Assembly (NCBI GenBank): GCA_030524055.1 | Contig: JAUNHH010000012.1 | Coordinates: forward strand, 17,808 to 81,807 | Length of the DNA: 64,000 nt | From: Actinomycetaceae bacterium | GTDB taxonomy: Bacteria; Actinomycetota; Actinomycetes; Actinomycetales; Actinomycetaceae | Direction of reading: 5' to 3' | Program-made: the position numbers and the translations under genes | Notes under the pieces: generated by a model | What the model saw: the letters and a program-made list of their open reading frames with translations, nothing else | Told to the model about the DNA's origin: nothing | Database searches by the model: none | In this document: positions 6,649-15,119 of the stretch, one piece after another | How the letters are laid out: each line of letters starts with the position of its first letter | How positions within the stretch are numbered: position 1 is the stretch's first letter

Positions 6649-8991
6649 TTAGACACCAAGAGCACGCAGAGATCTGGCGGTTTTGGCTGCGGCTGACGAG
6701 CCTGTGAAACCAGACAACCATTCTTTTAATGGGGCAGGAAGATCCGTACGGCCCTGGCGGAGCATTTCATTGAGAGCGAGTTTAAGAAGAGCACCAATAC
6801 TATGCTGAGCCCGTTCTAAACGCGGCAGAAGCTCCATGAGGAAATCGAGAACATATGCGGGAGAAAGCGAAGCTGCATCCTCTAAAGCTTTTGCCCAGCG
6901 GTTAACCTTGCAGCCCTGCACACAATCAGCAAAGCCCTGAGCAGCAACATCAAGCGAAACACGGGAGGGAAGGAGCTCACAGAAGACCTCGGCAGCTTCG
7001 GCGCGAATTTCCGCTCGGAAAGAAGACATACTTAAAGCCAATAGCTGCACAACCTCAGGACTCCACTGACAAGTAATCAAGCGCAAAGCAGCAAGGATAT
7101 GGTCACTAACGTGGTAATAGATCTCACCAACAGCAAACTCGGCGAATTCTATTGCTGCATTTACGAAATATGCAGGAGAATATGGAGCGGAAATAGACGC
7201 TAAAGAAATCTCTACCCCTCCCCTTTCGGAGCCTACAGACGGGAGGCCTCTTTCAGAGCATGCGTATTTTCCGCTAGCCCACTGCTTCGTTGTGAACTTC
7301 GTGCCTTGAGGGTGAGCGAGAGCGACCCTCCACACACATTTCTTCACTAGCCCCTTGCCCGGCACAGCATCTTCATATTCCCTTGGATACCAGCGGACTT
7401 TGATATCTGCTGTGGGAATAGGAAATGCGATGCCCATTTCTTCAGAGAGTTTCTGTCGATCTGCATCAGAGAGGCGAAGACTGGCTGCCATTAGGTCAGC
7501 TGGAATATGCTCGAGCAACTCACATGGTTGAGCACATCCGAAAACCTCGCAGGCCTGCTGGATTCGGAAGCGAAATACTTCTCCATCTATGACACCATTT
7601 ACGTGGGTAGGTGTGGCGACAAGTGGATAGCGCGGCACATCACCTAGGAGAATATCTACCACTTCAAAAAGCCGACTATGCCAGCAGTAATAGACAATAT
7701 GCTGGACATTAGCTGATATCTCAGAAGAATAGGCCCATTCCAATCGTCGTAAATGATAGGGCTCTACCTCTGCTCTTACTGCGACACTAAAAGGAATATG
7801 CAAGGGAGAGGTTAACCAGCGTGTTTTCAGGGGCTCTAAAATCTCAGAAGCATTATCGCTTTGGGCAAGCCAGGCCAAAGCAAGCTCCCATTCAATAGGT
7901 TCACTATGCCTGGCTAGCATTGCGGAAAGGCGCTCAAGAGCATTCTCATCGGTGATGGGTTCGACCTTACCCACCGTTTTTTGAGCGTCACCACCAGGTG
8001 CCAGTTGTTCCTGGCTTTGATCAGGCTGTTCCGAGATTGGCGGAAACGCCCCCGCATGCAGACCCATTTCTTGGGCGACGAGTGGCGACAGCAGATCAGC
8101 ACTACTGATAACGAGGTCTTCCCGTCCCTGCGCGCGCAGTGCCTTAATCGCCGCCCGCTGAACATCATCGTGAGGATGCCCCACTGCTTCAGCAATGAGA
8201 AGATCAGCCTGATCTGACGTGCAGCCCTGAAGGATCTTTAAGGCAGATAAGGCCACACCTTTACCTGCCATCAATGCTGGCCCTACATGGGCAAGGAAAA
8301 GGCCCTCATCACAGTGCCCATTCTTATCTAGCCGCGCCACCTCTTTAATCGCAAAGGAGACGGTGGAGGAGATCACGGACCCTAAACAGCGCATCAGCAC
8401 ATCTTGATCACGCTCAACATCCTCAATAGTGGGTTTCAACGCGGTGTACATCCGAGAAAACCAGCCCGCCCTATAGGCAGAAAAGTCCCGATTCAGCGCC
8501 TCTAAACAGGAGCGTAAAACCCGCTGACGATCAAGAGTGCCATCCACAACCAAGGTCACAATAGTTGTCTTCCAACTCGCGTCTATAGAAGAGAACTTAT
8601 CGACATTCGCCAGGGAAACTTCTCCCCCACCTTCAACCTCGAAAATCCGCCAGAAAATATCCTCACGAAGCTCCCGATCATGGCGCAGCATAAACTCACG
8701 AATAGGGAATTTATCGCCACGATCACCCAGGGCAGAAATCATTGCCAAAACATAGGTGTCATCATGCTCTATTTCCTCACCCTCAATAATCTCCGATAAG
8801 CGCACAGGGACAAAGTAAGGTCGCTGTGGCCAAAACTGGGCCACATGCTCTACCGCTTCTCGGCCGCCAAAGTCGTTATAGGGGTGCGCCTTAATATACG
8901 CATGCAAATCGGCTAACGTTGTCTCAGGGTCAGCAAGAAGATCTGCTACTTCCTGTATTCCTTGCACAGATATCCACGCGTGATTTTCCAT
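6649..8991 (-). CDS. DUF6493-like HEAT-repeat protein
   Basis: The product is 780 residues. Residues about 90-260 carry features I associate with DUF6493: LREDIFWRIFEVEGGGEVSL, ALNRDFSAYRAGWFSRMY, and STVSFAIKEVARLDKNG. A helical region follows with HEAT-like units (LLIAEAVGHPHDDVQRAAI). An acidic linker near 325-345 leads into the second half that is duplicated downstream. No signal peptide or membrane helix is present. It starts 12 bp after the SWIM gene, the usual actinobacterial pairing, so the two probably act in one complex. The biochemical role of this family is not established; SWIM/HEAT/MoxR-VWA sets are suspected to work in conflict or DNA-associated processes. No MoxR or VWA partner is present here. 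Confidence 0.65.
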   Translation of the reverse strand: MENHAWISVQGIQEVADLLADPETTLADLHAYIKAHPYNDFGGREAVEHVAQFWPQRPYFVPVRLSEIIEGEEIEHDDTYVLAMISALGDRGDKFPIREFMLRHDRELREDIFWRIFEVEGGGEVSLANVDKFSSIDASWKTTIVTLVVDGTLDRQRVLRSCLEALNRDFSAYRAGWFSRMYTALKPTIEDVERDQDVLMRCLGSVISSTVSFAIKEVARLDKNGHCDEGLFLAHVGPALMAGKGVALSALKILQGCTSDQADLLIAEAVGHPHDDVQRAAIKALRAQGREDLVISSADLLSPLVAQEMGLHAGAFPPISEQPDQSQEQLAPGGDAQKTVGKVEPITDENALERLSAMLARHSEPIEWELALAWLAQSDNASEILEPLKTRWLTSPLHIPFSVAVRAEVEPYHLRRLEWAYSSEISANVQHIVYYCWHSRLFEVVDILLGDVPRYPLVATPTHVNGVIDGEVFRFRIQQACEVFGCAQPCELLEHIPADLMAASLRLSDADRQKLSEEMGIAFPIPTADIKVRWYPREYEDAVPGKGLVKKCVWRVALAHPQGTKFTTKQWASGKYACSERGLPSVGSERGGVEISLASISAPYSPAYFVNAAIEFAEFAVGEIYYHVSDHILAALRLITCQWSPEVVQLLALSMSSFRAEIRAEAAEVFCELLPSRVSLDVAAQGFADCVQGCKVNRWAKALEDAASLSPAYVLDFLMELLPRLERAQHSIGALLKLALNEMLRQGRTDLPAPLKEWLSGFTGSSAAAKTARSLRALGV

Positions 8992-9003
8992 TGTCTTTCC
9001 CTC

Positions 9004-10467
9004 CTACGCCTTTTCCTTTTCATCCCGCTGCAGAATTCGCACCGCCAAAATATGGGAGCAGGCACCTCTATTGAGATGATGTTTGGCGTACCAGGCGCAG
9101 GTACACATTTCCGGAGCAGCCCCGCCCTCGTTAATGGAAGAAATGCGGACTTCATGCCATGTTGTTGTGGAGACGATACGGAAGCGACCCTCGCCAACCT
9201 TCTGAATTGCCCCACTAGAAACTAATTCCTTGGCTTTTACAAGACGAGGATGGTGCCGTTCTAATACCCCATCCAGCAGTGGTAAAGGCCGATGGAAATA
9301 GGCGCCTTGAACAACATCAAAACCCAGCTGACCAGAATCTGCTAATAAAGCCATAGCAGCTTCTGCTCTGCCGTATTCCATATCTGCAGAGCGCGCTATT
9401 TCTTCGATATTGATCCGCGAATCAAAAGATAATAAGGCTGCTAATTCCTCCGCATCAGATTCGACATTCTCCCCCATTAATTGATCCAAAGTGGCGCCCT
9501 CGCCGGAAAATCCGCGTGACTTTTCTGGGCTGAGAAGAATATGCACTCGCCCGCCGGGAATATCCATTACCCACGCACTTGCCATTGCCGCTGACCCAGC
9601 ATTAACCGGCGGACTCCACGCCCGCAGGCGGGTAGCCATCCGCACCAGCGGATCCAACACGCGCAGACGCTCCGGACCGGCCAAACACACTGCTCCCAGC
9701 GAGGGACGACTCGCTAAACGGTGCCCGCGCGCGGTAGCCGTCACCCATGACACTGACAAGCTTGAGGACTGGCGTGGCAACGCCTGCATAAAACGAATCA
9801 GTGCGGGTCGCGCCAGATCCAACGCAGGACGCATATAGGCCGCCACGTGCTGAGATTGCGCGAAACTGCGCAGCCAGCGGGATGGAAGTTCAACCTTTTC
9901 TTCCGCCACCTCGCCATCAAGAGTACGCAGACGCATTTCCTTCGCGCCAACGCTCAGGTGCAGCGGATCCATCCCATGCAATGCGGCCAGTGCCTGCCGA
10001 GTTGGCGGATTCAGATCCACATTAGTGACGCCGGTTTCCAGACGCTCAGCATCAAGATTCGCAGCGTCAATATCGAGTCTGGCCTGAACCCCGCAACACA
10101 CGGAAAATGCCTCAAATCGCAGGCCTTCAGGGCTGGCCGTCACCACCGGATCGGCCGCGCGCACAATGGCGGCCACCATTCCGGGTGGCGTATAGAAACG
10201 GGTGCGCGCCACCTTGCCCAGGACCAATAGGGCCGCCGCGATGGCTGGCGGGTGTTCGACAAAACCGGAGAAAAACCAGGGGTGGGCGGCGGCGCCGTCG
10301 GGTGTTATTCCTCCCGAAGTTGCCAAATCCAAATCGGCCTGTCCAGCTTTGACGGTCAGTGCGGAAGGCGCGGCGTAGCCATACCACAGCTCAGTTGGTG
10401 GTGCAGCCATAGGCGATCCTTCCACGTGCGGGGTGTGCACAATAAGGGTAGGCCGCGGCACCCACAT
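9004..10467 (-). CDS. SWIM zinc-finger protein
   Basis: The 487-residue product ends in a clear SWIM finger: CxC-x12-CxH formed by Cys455, Cys457, Cys470 and His472 in the last 35 residues. SWIM fingers bind DNA or proteins. The rest (residues 20-440) is the long N-terminal region of bacterial SWIM-family proteins paired with DUF6493. The ATG at 10467 lies inside a block conserved with the promoter of the DUF4303 gene. A second in-frame ATG 19 codons later (MAAPPTELWYGYA) may be the real start. An exact copy of the dispersed 12-mer (9120-9131) is read as NEGGA, directly before the zinc finger, and may be an inserted repeat. It leads the operon that continues with the DUF6493-like genes. Confidence 0.75.
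   Translation of the reverse strand: MWVPRPTLIVHTPHVEGSPMAAPPTELWYGYAAPSALTVKAGQADLDLATSGGITPDGAAAHPWFFSGFVEHPPAIAAALLVLGKVARTRFYTPPGMVAAIVRAADPVVTASPEGLRFEAFSVCCGVQARLDIDAANLDAERLETGVTNVDLNPPTRQALAALHGMDPLHLSVGAKEMRLRTLDGEVAEEKVELPSRWLRSFAQSQHVAAYMRPALDLARPALIRFMQALPRQSSSLSVSWVTATARGHRLASRPSLGAVCLAGPERLRVLDPLVRMATRLRAWSPPVNAGSAAMASAWVMDIPGGRVHILLSPEKSRGFSGEGATLDQLMGENVESDAEELAALLSFDSRINIEEIARSADMEYGRAEAAMALLADSGQLGFDVVQGAYFHRPLPLLDGVLERHHPRLVKAKELVSSGAIQKVGEGRFRIVSTTTWHEVRISSINEGGAAPEMCTCAWYAKHHLNRGACSHILAVRILQRDEKEKA
9120..9131 (-). repeat. Dispersed 12-mer inside the SWIM coding sequence
   Basis: Exact copy on the minus strand, read as the peptide NEGGA just before the zinc-finger cysteines. 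The reading frame is kept. Confidence 0.8.
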
Positions 10468-10526
10468 TTGAGTGACGAGGGCGGGGCACTGGGCGTATCA
10501 AAACTGCGACCCTACAAGCGCACGCC
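10461..10526 (-). promoter_or_regulatory. Upstream block shared by the SWIM operon and the DUF4303 gene, copy 1
   Basis: About 66 bp here align by eye with 11764-11829. Shared segments on the plus strand are CCCAYATTTGAG, GGGCGYATCAAA and ACCCTAYAAGCGCACRC, with changes scattered between. The block covers the SWIM start codon and its upstream 60 bp. In this copy the middle contains an exact 12-mer ACGAGGGCGGGG (10475-10486), while the other copy has a diverged sequence. A shared promoter or operator is likely; the protein that binds it is unknown. Confidence 0.5.
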
Positions 10527-10576
10527 GCAATGAGTTCCCGATGAAAATTGCCGCGCTCCAGAGTTGTTAAGGAGAA

Positions 10577-11746
10577 CTACCTCAGCATTTCCTCCGCAAT
10601 CTTGCGGATAACGGCCCACTGAGATTTCAAGCCGCGTTGAGCTTCTGCGTGTTCATCGGGTAGAGCACGACCTTCTGAGTAATTCGCCTTAAGGAGGACC
10701 TGTTCTACATGCGGATAATCTTCGAGAAGCTGCTCTAGTGGACGGAAATCAAGCGGTGCCCGATGTCCATATTCTCGAAATGCCGTATAGGGGTAGAGGA
10801 TTTTCTGAATCACTGAATCCGGCAAGGAACCATAACCTTGCGCCACAATATCCATATGCCCAAGATTTGCTAAGGCATTCGCTGCCCAATTTCGCTCGTA
10901 ATCCTTTGCCGACTTGTTGGCGGCGCATTCCGATAGGGCAGCCACTAACTCCGGCATGGAATAGCGATTATAGGCAGCGAGTCGCAGCGCTCTGTCCTTC
11001 TCCCCCGTGCGCTGTCCATTCAGCACCTCAACCAATAGGGCGGCAATAACCGGAGAATCATCAGGGTCCTCCCAGAGCATTTCCTCAGCGCGTTCCGACC
11101 CTATTGCCTGGTCGTATTGATCGCTGATCGCATAGTCAACTAATAAAGGTAGGCGCTGACTTTGGGGCAAAGTCGCCACCCTTTCCTCTTCCTCTTGCAT
11201 TGCGGCAATTTCAGGGAAACAGGCCCGCAATTCTTCACGGGTCAGGCTTTGACGAATGAGTTCTCCGTCATCATCATTTGCCAGCACAATAAAGCCCTCT
11301 TCAACGAGACCTTCCTCAAATGCGCGCACTTTAGCGGCTTTTAAAGCGGCCGGGAAAATACCGAGATATTTCGCGGCTTCCTTATCCCATTGTGGGTCAT
11401 CCTCATCAGATAAGTGCACCGTTGCATCAGCCCATTGCTGCGAAAGCGATTCCAAGGCATCCGTTGGTTCATAATGATGCGGCAAAAATTCCCCATCACC
11501 GTAGTAATCATTCCAACACCATCGCGATTCTTGACGATATTCGGGATCCACAATGTCGAGTGATTCTTCTGTGGCTATCCGCAATTGTGGCCAATAGGCG
11601 TTATCACCATCGAGATAGAACAAACCGTAGATCGCAGCATAAATATGCTCATCAGGATATTTTTCCCGCACATCACGCAGGGCGGCAAGAATCTGCTCTT
11701 CAGCAGCCCGTTGAATGGCCGCATAGTCGAAGTCCACCATGCCCAC
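10577..11746 (-). CDS. DUF4303 protein with C-terminal helical region
   Basis: The 389-residue product starts with a DUF4303-like N-terminal domain (about 1-190). Pieces of it are AEEQILAALRDVREKYPD, IYGLFYLDGDNAYWPQL, and an aromatic stretch with WCWNDYYGDGEF. The remaining 200 residues are predicted helical and HEAT-like, with ALLVEVLNGQ and NWAANALANLGHM. DUF4303 proteins commonly sit in SUKH-type or toxin-immunity neighbourhoods, but their role is undefined. No transmembrane segment is seen. The upstream block matches that of the SWIM operon, suggesting coordinate expression. There is no known enzymatic motif. Confidence 0.55.
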   Translation of the reverse strand: MGMVDFDYAAIQRAAEEQILAALRDVREKYPDEHIYAAIYGLFYLDGDNAYWPQLRIATEESLDIVDPEYRQESRWCWNDYYGDGEFLPHHYEPTDALESLSQQWADATVHLSDEDDPQWDKEAAKYLGIFPAALKAAKVRAFEEGLVEEGFIVLANDDDGELIRQSLTREELRACFPEIAAMQEEEERVATLPQSQRLPLLVDYAISDQYDQAIGSERAEEMLWEDPDDSPVIAALLVEVLNGQRTGEKDRALRLAAYNRYSMPELVAALSECAANKSAKDYERNWAANALANLGHMDIVAQGYGSLPDSVIQKILYPYTAFREYGHRAPLDFRPLEQLLEDYPHVEQVLLKANYSEGRALPDEHAEAQRGLKSQWAVIRKIAEEMLR

Positions 11747-11763
11747 AACTGTAGGCGAGAGCG

Positions 11764-11829
11764 CCCATATTTGAGCGGCAATGGGCGCGGCAACGGGCGC
11801 ATCAAAGTTGCCACCCTATAAGCGCACAC
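11764..11829 (-). promoter_or_regulatory. Upstream block shared by the SWIM operon and the DUF4303 gene, copy 2
   Basis: Second copy of the conserved block described at 10461-10526, here about 20-85 bp upstream of the DUF4303 start and running into the 3' end of the TetR gene (stop at 11816). Confidence 0.45.
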
Positions 11830-12421
11830 TCATTGAAATTACTTCCCTTGCCAGCTCTAACGGGTCCTGTTCACACTCGCTATCAGACCCCAAGGAACCA
11901 TCCAAGAAAAGGCAGGATAAGCCATGCACTAAAGACCAATAGAGCAATTCTTTTCCTTCATTTACTTGACCTCCATCAGCTATTTTTCCGAGTTGGGTAA
12001 GCTCATTCCGCGCATCAATTGCTGCTTGACGTAATTCGGGATAGTCCGCAGGGTCGCACATATCTGGGCGGAACATAATGCGGAACACTCCCGGTCGGGA
12101 TAGTGCAAATTCCACATAGGTTAATCCGGAGGCTTCAAGTGCCGCTTCAACACCTCGGGTTTCCACTAAAGCATGAGCGGCAGCCATTTTTGCTTGCAAT
12201 TCCCTAAAGCCCTCTTCGATAAGTGCAGCAAGAATGGCTTCGCGGTTACGGAACCAGTGATAGGGCGCTTGGTGTGAGCAGCCGGTTCTGCGCGCAACTT
12301 CGCGCATGCTGAGGGCCGCTGGTCCGCCCTCGTCCAATAATTCGCGAGCGTGGGCGAGCAAGGTGGAACGGAGGTCGCGTCCTTCATCTTTACGAGGGCG
12401 GCCACCACTGCTTTTCGTCAT
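11816..12421 (-). CDS. TetR-family repressor with WHG-type C-terminal domain
   Basis: The product is 201 residues. Residues 15-62 form the TetR helix-turn-helix: LRSTLLAHARELLDEGG, LSMREVARRTGCSHQAPYHWF, and REAILAALIEEGF. The ligand domain resembles TetR_C_33 (YVEFALSRPGVFRIMFRPD). The gene is divergent from the first CrtI-FNR fusion gene with 193 bp between the start codons. The palindromes at 12549-12597 and 15089-15107 precede the two fusion genes, so this repressor is the obvious candidate to control both and itself. The inducer is unknown; the targets suggest a lipophilic or redox-active compound. Confidence 0.85.
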   Translation of the reverse strand: MTKSSGGRPRKDEGRDLRSTLLAHARELLDEGGPAALSMREVARRTGCSHQAPYHWFRNREAILAALIEEGFRELQAKMAAAHALVETRGVEAALEASGLTYVEFALSRPGVFRIMFRPDMCDPADYPELRQAAIDARNELTQLGKIADGGQVNEGKELLYWSLVHGLSCLFLDGSLGSDSECEQDPLELAREVISMSVRL

Positions 12422-12548
12422 GCTCCTACCCTACGCTCTGGCAGCACCCGGGACACCCTCTCAGCTAGTGAACACAGATCTTGCACGCCGTCATGCCGGC
12501 TATACGCACCTGAAAAAGGACCGGTCAAAAGAGGCAGAGCGAAGCTCT

Positions 12549-12597
12549 TGACAGCGTCTAATTAATTACTCAGGATAGTAATTAGACAGCTGTCAAC
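12549..12597. promoter_or_regulatory. Double operator and promoter between the TetR gene and the first fusion oxidoreductase
   Basis: The segment is a nested inverted repeat: outer arms TTGACAGC / GCTGTCAA, inner arms GTCTAATTA / TAATTAGAC with a 14-nt loop. It also reads as two facing copies of the motif TTGACAGC-GTCTAA, which resembles the operator before the second fusion gene. TTGACA at 12549 could serve as a -35 hexamer for the plus-strand gene, and its mirror copy as one for the TetR gene. Repressor binding is inferred. Confidence 0.6.
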
Positions 12598-12614
12598 TAT
12601 CTGAGGAGCACCTA

Positions 12615-14951
12615 ATGACTGAGCACGCGGAATCCGCTACCACCAGTCACACAGCCCATGCAGCAACCACAACCCCCAATGACAGTTATGACGCTATTGT
12701 GATTGGCTCAGGAATTGGCGGGCTGACGGCGGCGGGCCTATTGGCGCGAATGCAGAATAAGAGGGTTCTCGTAGTAGAAAAGCATTCTGAACCCGGTGGA
12801 TTAACTCATGTTTTTCGGCGCGATGGCGCCGAATGGGATACAGGGGTGCATTATATTGGCGATCTTGACGAGGGCTCTTCAATGCGTGCCTATTTCGATT
12901 ATCTATCGGGCGGAAATATGCAGTGGCGACGCCTTCCAGACAGTGACGATCGCTTTATTCTACCCAATCTCGATACAACAATGCCCTCAGCGGGCGGCGA
13001 GCTGGAAGAGCTTTTAACCCGGCTATTTCCGGCGGAGACGGCCGGGATTCGCTCCTATATGAAGGCTCAAAGGCGCGCGGCACAGTGGGCAGATTTATAT
13101 TTCGCACAGCCTATGTTGCCAGCTGCGGCAGCACCTTTCATTCGTTTAGCGCAGTTACCGTATGAACGCCTTGCAATGTCGCGCACAATTGACGTCATTA
13201 ATAAGCATGTGCGCGCGCCCGAATTACGTGCATTATTGGGGGCCCAGTGGGGGGATTATGGGATCCCGCCTTCGCGTAGCGCATTTGCTACTCACGCAAT
13301 GATTGCGCAGCATTATACGAAAGGCGCCTGGTATCCCGATGGAGGTTCATCGCGCATAGCGCGCACCTTTGAAGAGGGAATTGAGGCCAGCGGCGGAGCT
13401 GTGCGTGTTTGCCAGGAAGTGCAGCGCATTATTGTCGAGGGCGGGCGCGCTACTGGAATAGAAGTTCTTGATCGAAGGGGCGCCAAGGCACGCCTTCGTA
13501 TCTATCGTGCGCCGCTGATTATTTCTGCCATTGGGGTTCCAGAAACTTATCAGCATTTACTACCTGAAGACGGCGAAGTGGGTGCGCTTACCCGTGGGGA
13601 GCGTAAAAGAATCGCCCGTATTGATGGCAGTTTTTCGGGTGTTAGCCTTCATATTCGGCTAAATAAAGACCCACGCAGTTTTGGCTTAAATGGCGGGAAC
13701 CTGTGCATCTATCGAGATGTGGATCATGAGGTCACGGCAAACTCTGCCGAGGATTTACTTTCCGGATATTGCCATAATGCGACAGTTTCTTTCCGGTCAT
13801 TGAAAGCTGGGACCAGCGTTCATACGGTTGATGTATTAACCCTGGTCAATACTCGCGCTTTTGATCGCTGGAAAGGAAGTCCTGTTGGTGCGCGCGGGGA
13901 AGAGTACACCCAACTTAAAGAGAGAATTGCCGCTGGAATGCTGGAGCTAGTGGAATCGGTAGTTCCAGGTTTTTCCGCGGCAATAGAGTTTATGGACATT
14001 TCCACACCACTGACCTATGAGCATTACACGGGACATAAGAATGGTGAGTTCTATGGAATGGCGGCGAGTTTGCAACGCATTAAAGCGGGACATTTCGGAC
14101 CAAAGACTCCTATTTCTGGACTCTATTTAGCTGGGCAAGATGTTGTTTCAACGGGGATTGGCGGGGCATTAATGGGTGGGGTTGCTGCCGTTAGCGCATT
14201 CCTTGGGTCCAGGGGTTTCCCGCAGATCCAAGAAGCAATCAAGAAGGAACTGACAAGCGCAAGTGGCACACTCTCTCCTTCTCCCACATGGCCTTTACCG
14301 GAAGGCAAGTACTGGGCGCAGTTAATGCGCAAGCGACGTGTCACAGCTGATATCTGGGATATTGAGGTGGAGATCGACGGCGATATCGAGCAGTGGACTC
14401 CCGGTCAATATGCTCGCCTCGAAGTGGCGCGATTTATTTGGCGCGACTATTCAATTGTGGGGATTCAGGACCGTCGAGTCCGCTTCCTTATTTCAACGCG
14501 CACACGCGGATACGGTTCCCATTTTGTGGAGTCAGCACCTATAGGGCAACGCCTGCGAATAGAACTCCCTTTGGGATCCTTTTCCGCTCGCACAAATGAG
14601 CAACGACATCGCCTTTTCCTTGCGACAGGCACGGGATTAGCTCCATTTATTCCCATATTCGCTCATGGCATCCGCAAGACTGATCTTCTCTTTTTTGGCG
14701 CGAAAACTCGTAACGAGGATCTGACAACTCTGATCGGTGACCCGCTTCCTGAAACTCTCCATTGCATTTCACGCGAAAAGGTCGATGGCCTGGGATTCCA
14801 CTATGGGCGCGTCACCTCAGCATTGACCAAAGCAGAGCTGGACTGGGCAAATACAGAGGCCTACGTCTGCGGTTCGGCAACTATGGTTGCCGATACGGTA
14901 GCTACGCTGGAAAGACTCGGCGCTGCGCATATTCACACCGAGCCTTATTAG
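12615..14951 (+). CDS. Fusion flavoprotein: CrtI/retinol-saturase-like oxidoreductase plus ferredoxin-NADP reductase-like module, copy 1
   Basis: The product is 778 residues. Residues 26-545 form a CrtI-family FAD oxidoreductase: the dinucleotide motif GSGIGG (31-36), LVVEKHSEPGGLTHVF, and the C-terminal signature LYLAGQDVVSTGIGGALMGG. Residues 560-778 form an FNR-like reductase: WRDYS (FAD contact, near 608), GTGLAPF (NADPH site, near 671), and CGSATM near 751. The two parts could pass electrons from NAD(P)H within one chain to reduce or isomerise a polyene or similar lipid; this is inference. No signal peptide. A GGAG site precedes the ATG. It is preceded by a TetR operator and followed by a facing 12-mer palindrome. 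Confidence 0.75.
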   Translation: MTEHAESATTSHTAHAATTTPNDSYDAIVIGSGIGGLTAAGLLARMQNKRVLVVEKHSEPGGLTHVFRRDGAEWDTGVHYIGDLDEGSSMRAYFDYLSGGNMQWRRLPDSDDRFILPNLDTTMPSAGGELEELLTRLFPAETAGIRSYMKAQRRAAQWADLYFAQPMLPAAAAPFIRLAQLPYERLAMSRTIDVINKHVRAPELRALLGAQWGDYGIPPSRSAFATHAMIAQHYTKGAWYPDGGSSRIARTFEEGIEASGGAVRVCQEVQRIIVEGGRATGIEVLDRRGAKARLRIYRAPLIISAIGVPETYQHLLPEDGEVGALTRGERKRIARIDGSFSGVSLHIRLNKDPRSFGLNGGNLCIYRDVDHEVTANSAEDLLSGYCHNATVSFRSLKAGTSVHTVDVLTLVNTRAFDRWKGSPVGARGEEYTQLKERIAAGMLELVESVVPGFSAAIEFMDISTPLTYEHYTGHKNGEFYGMAASLQRIKAGHFGPKTPISGLYLAGQDVVSTGIGGALMGGVAAVSAFLGSRGFPQIQEAIKKELTSASGTLSPSPTWPLPEGKYWAQLMRKRRVTADIWDIEVEIDGDIEQWTPGQYARLEVARFIWRDYSIVGIQDRRVRFLISTRTRGYGSHFVESAPIGQRLRIELPLGSFSARTNEQRHRLFLATGTGLAPFIPIFAHGIRKTDLLFFGAKTRNEDLTTLIGDPLPETLHCISREKVDGLGFHYGRVTSALTKAELDWANTEAYVCGSATMVADTVATLERLGAAHIHTEPY

Positions 14952-14959
14952 CTTGGCCG

Positions 14960-14995
14960 CCCCGCCCTCGTCTATTTTCATTCACGAGGGCGGGG
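14960..14995. terminator. Facing 12-mer palindrome after fusion gene copy 1
   Basis: CCCCGCCCTCGT and ACGAGGGCGGGG face each other with a 12-nt loop, 8 bp after the stop codon. A strong GC hairpin would form in RNA and three T residues follow, so termination is plausible. Confidence 0.6.
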
Positions 14996-15056
14996 TTTCT
15001 CGTCATTCCATGCAACAAGCGAGATTCTCAGTGAGGCACATCTAGACGCAACTTAC

Positions 15057-15107
15057 TTGACACTGTCAGGACATAGCCACATACTAACAACTAGACACCG
15101 TCTAGTT
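15057..15107 (+). promoter_or_regulatory. Promoter and TetR-type operator of fusion gene copy 2
   Basis: TTGACA (15057-15062), a 17-nt spacer and CATACT (15080-15085) give a near-consensus sigma70-type promoter. The perfect inverted repeat AACTAGAC-ACC-GTCTAGTT (15089-15107) covers the expected transcription start. Its TAGAC/GTCTA core matches the motifs at 12549-12597. A bound repressor here would block the polymerase. Confidence 0.65.
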
Positions 15108-15119
15108 ATGGAGCATGCA

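Noticed and set aside
6628..6721. Programmed -1 frameshift fusing the DUF6493-like gene to its downstream duplicate
   Set aside because: The frames differ by one base in the right direction, but no slippery heptamer precedes the stop in the correct phase; reinitiation or decay is simpler.
12303..12404. Near-copies of the 12-mer inside the TetR gene as repeat insertions
   Set aside because: The EGGPAALS and RPRK segments they encode are ordinary TetR-family sequence, so the match is probably coincidental.
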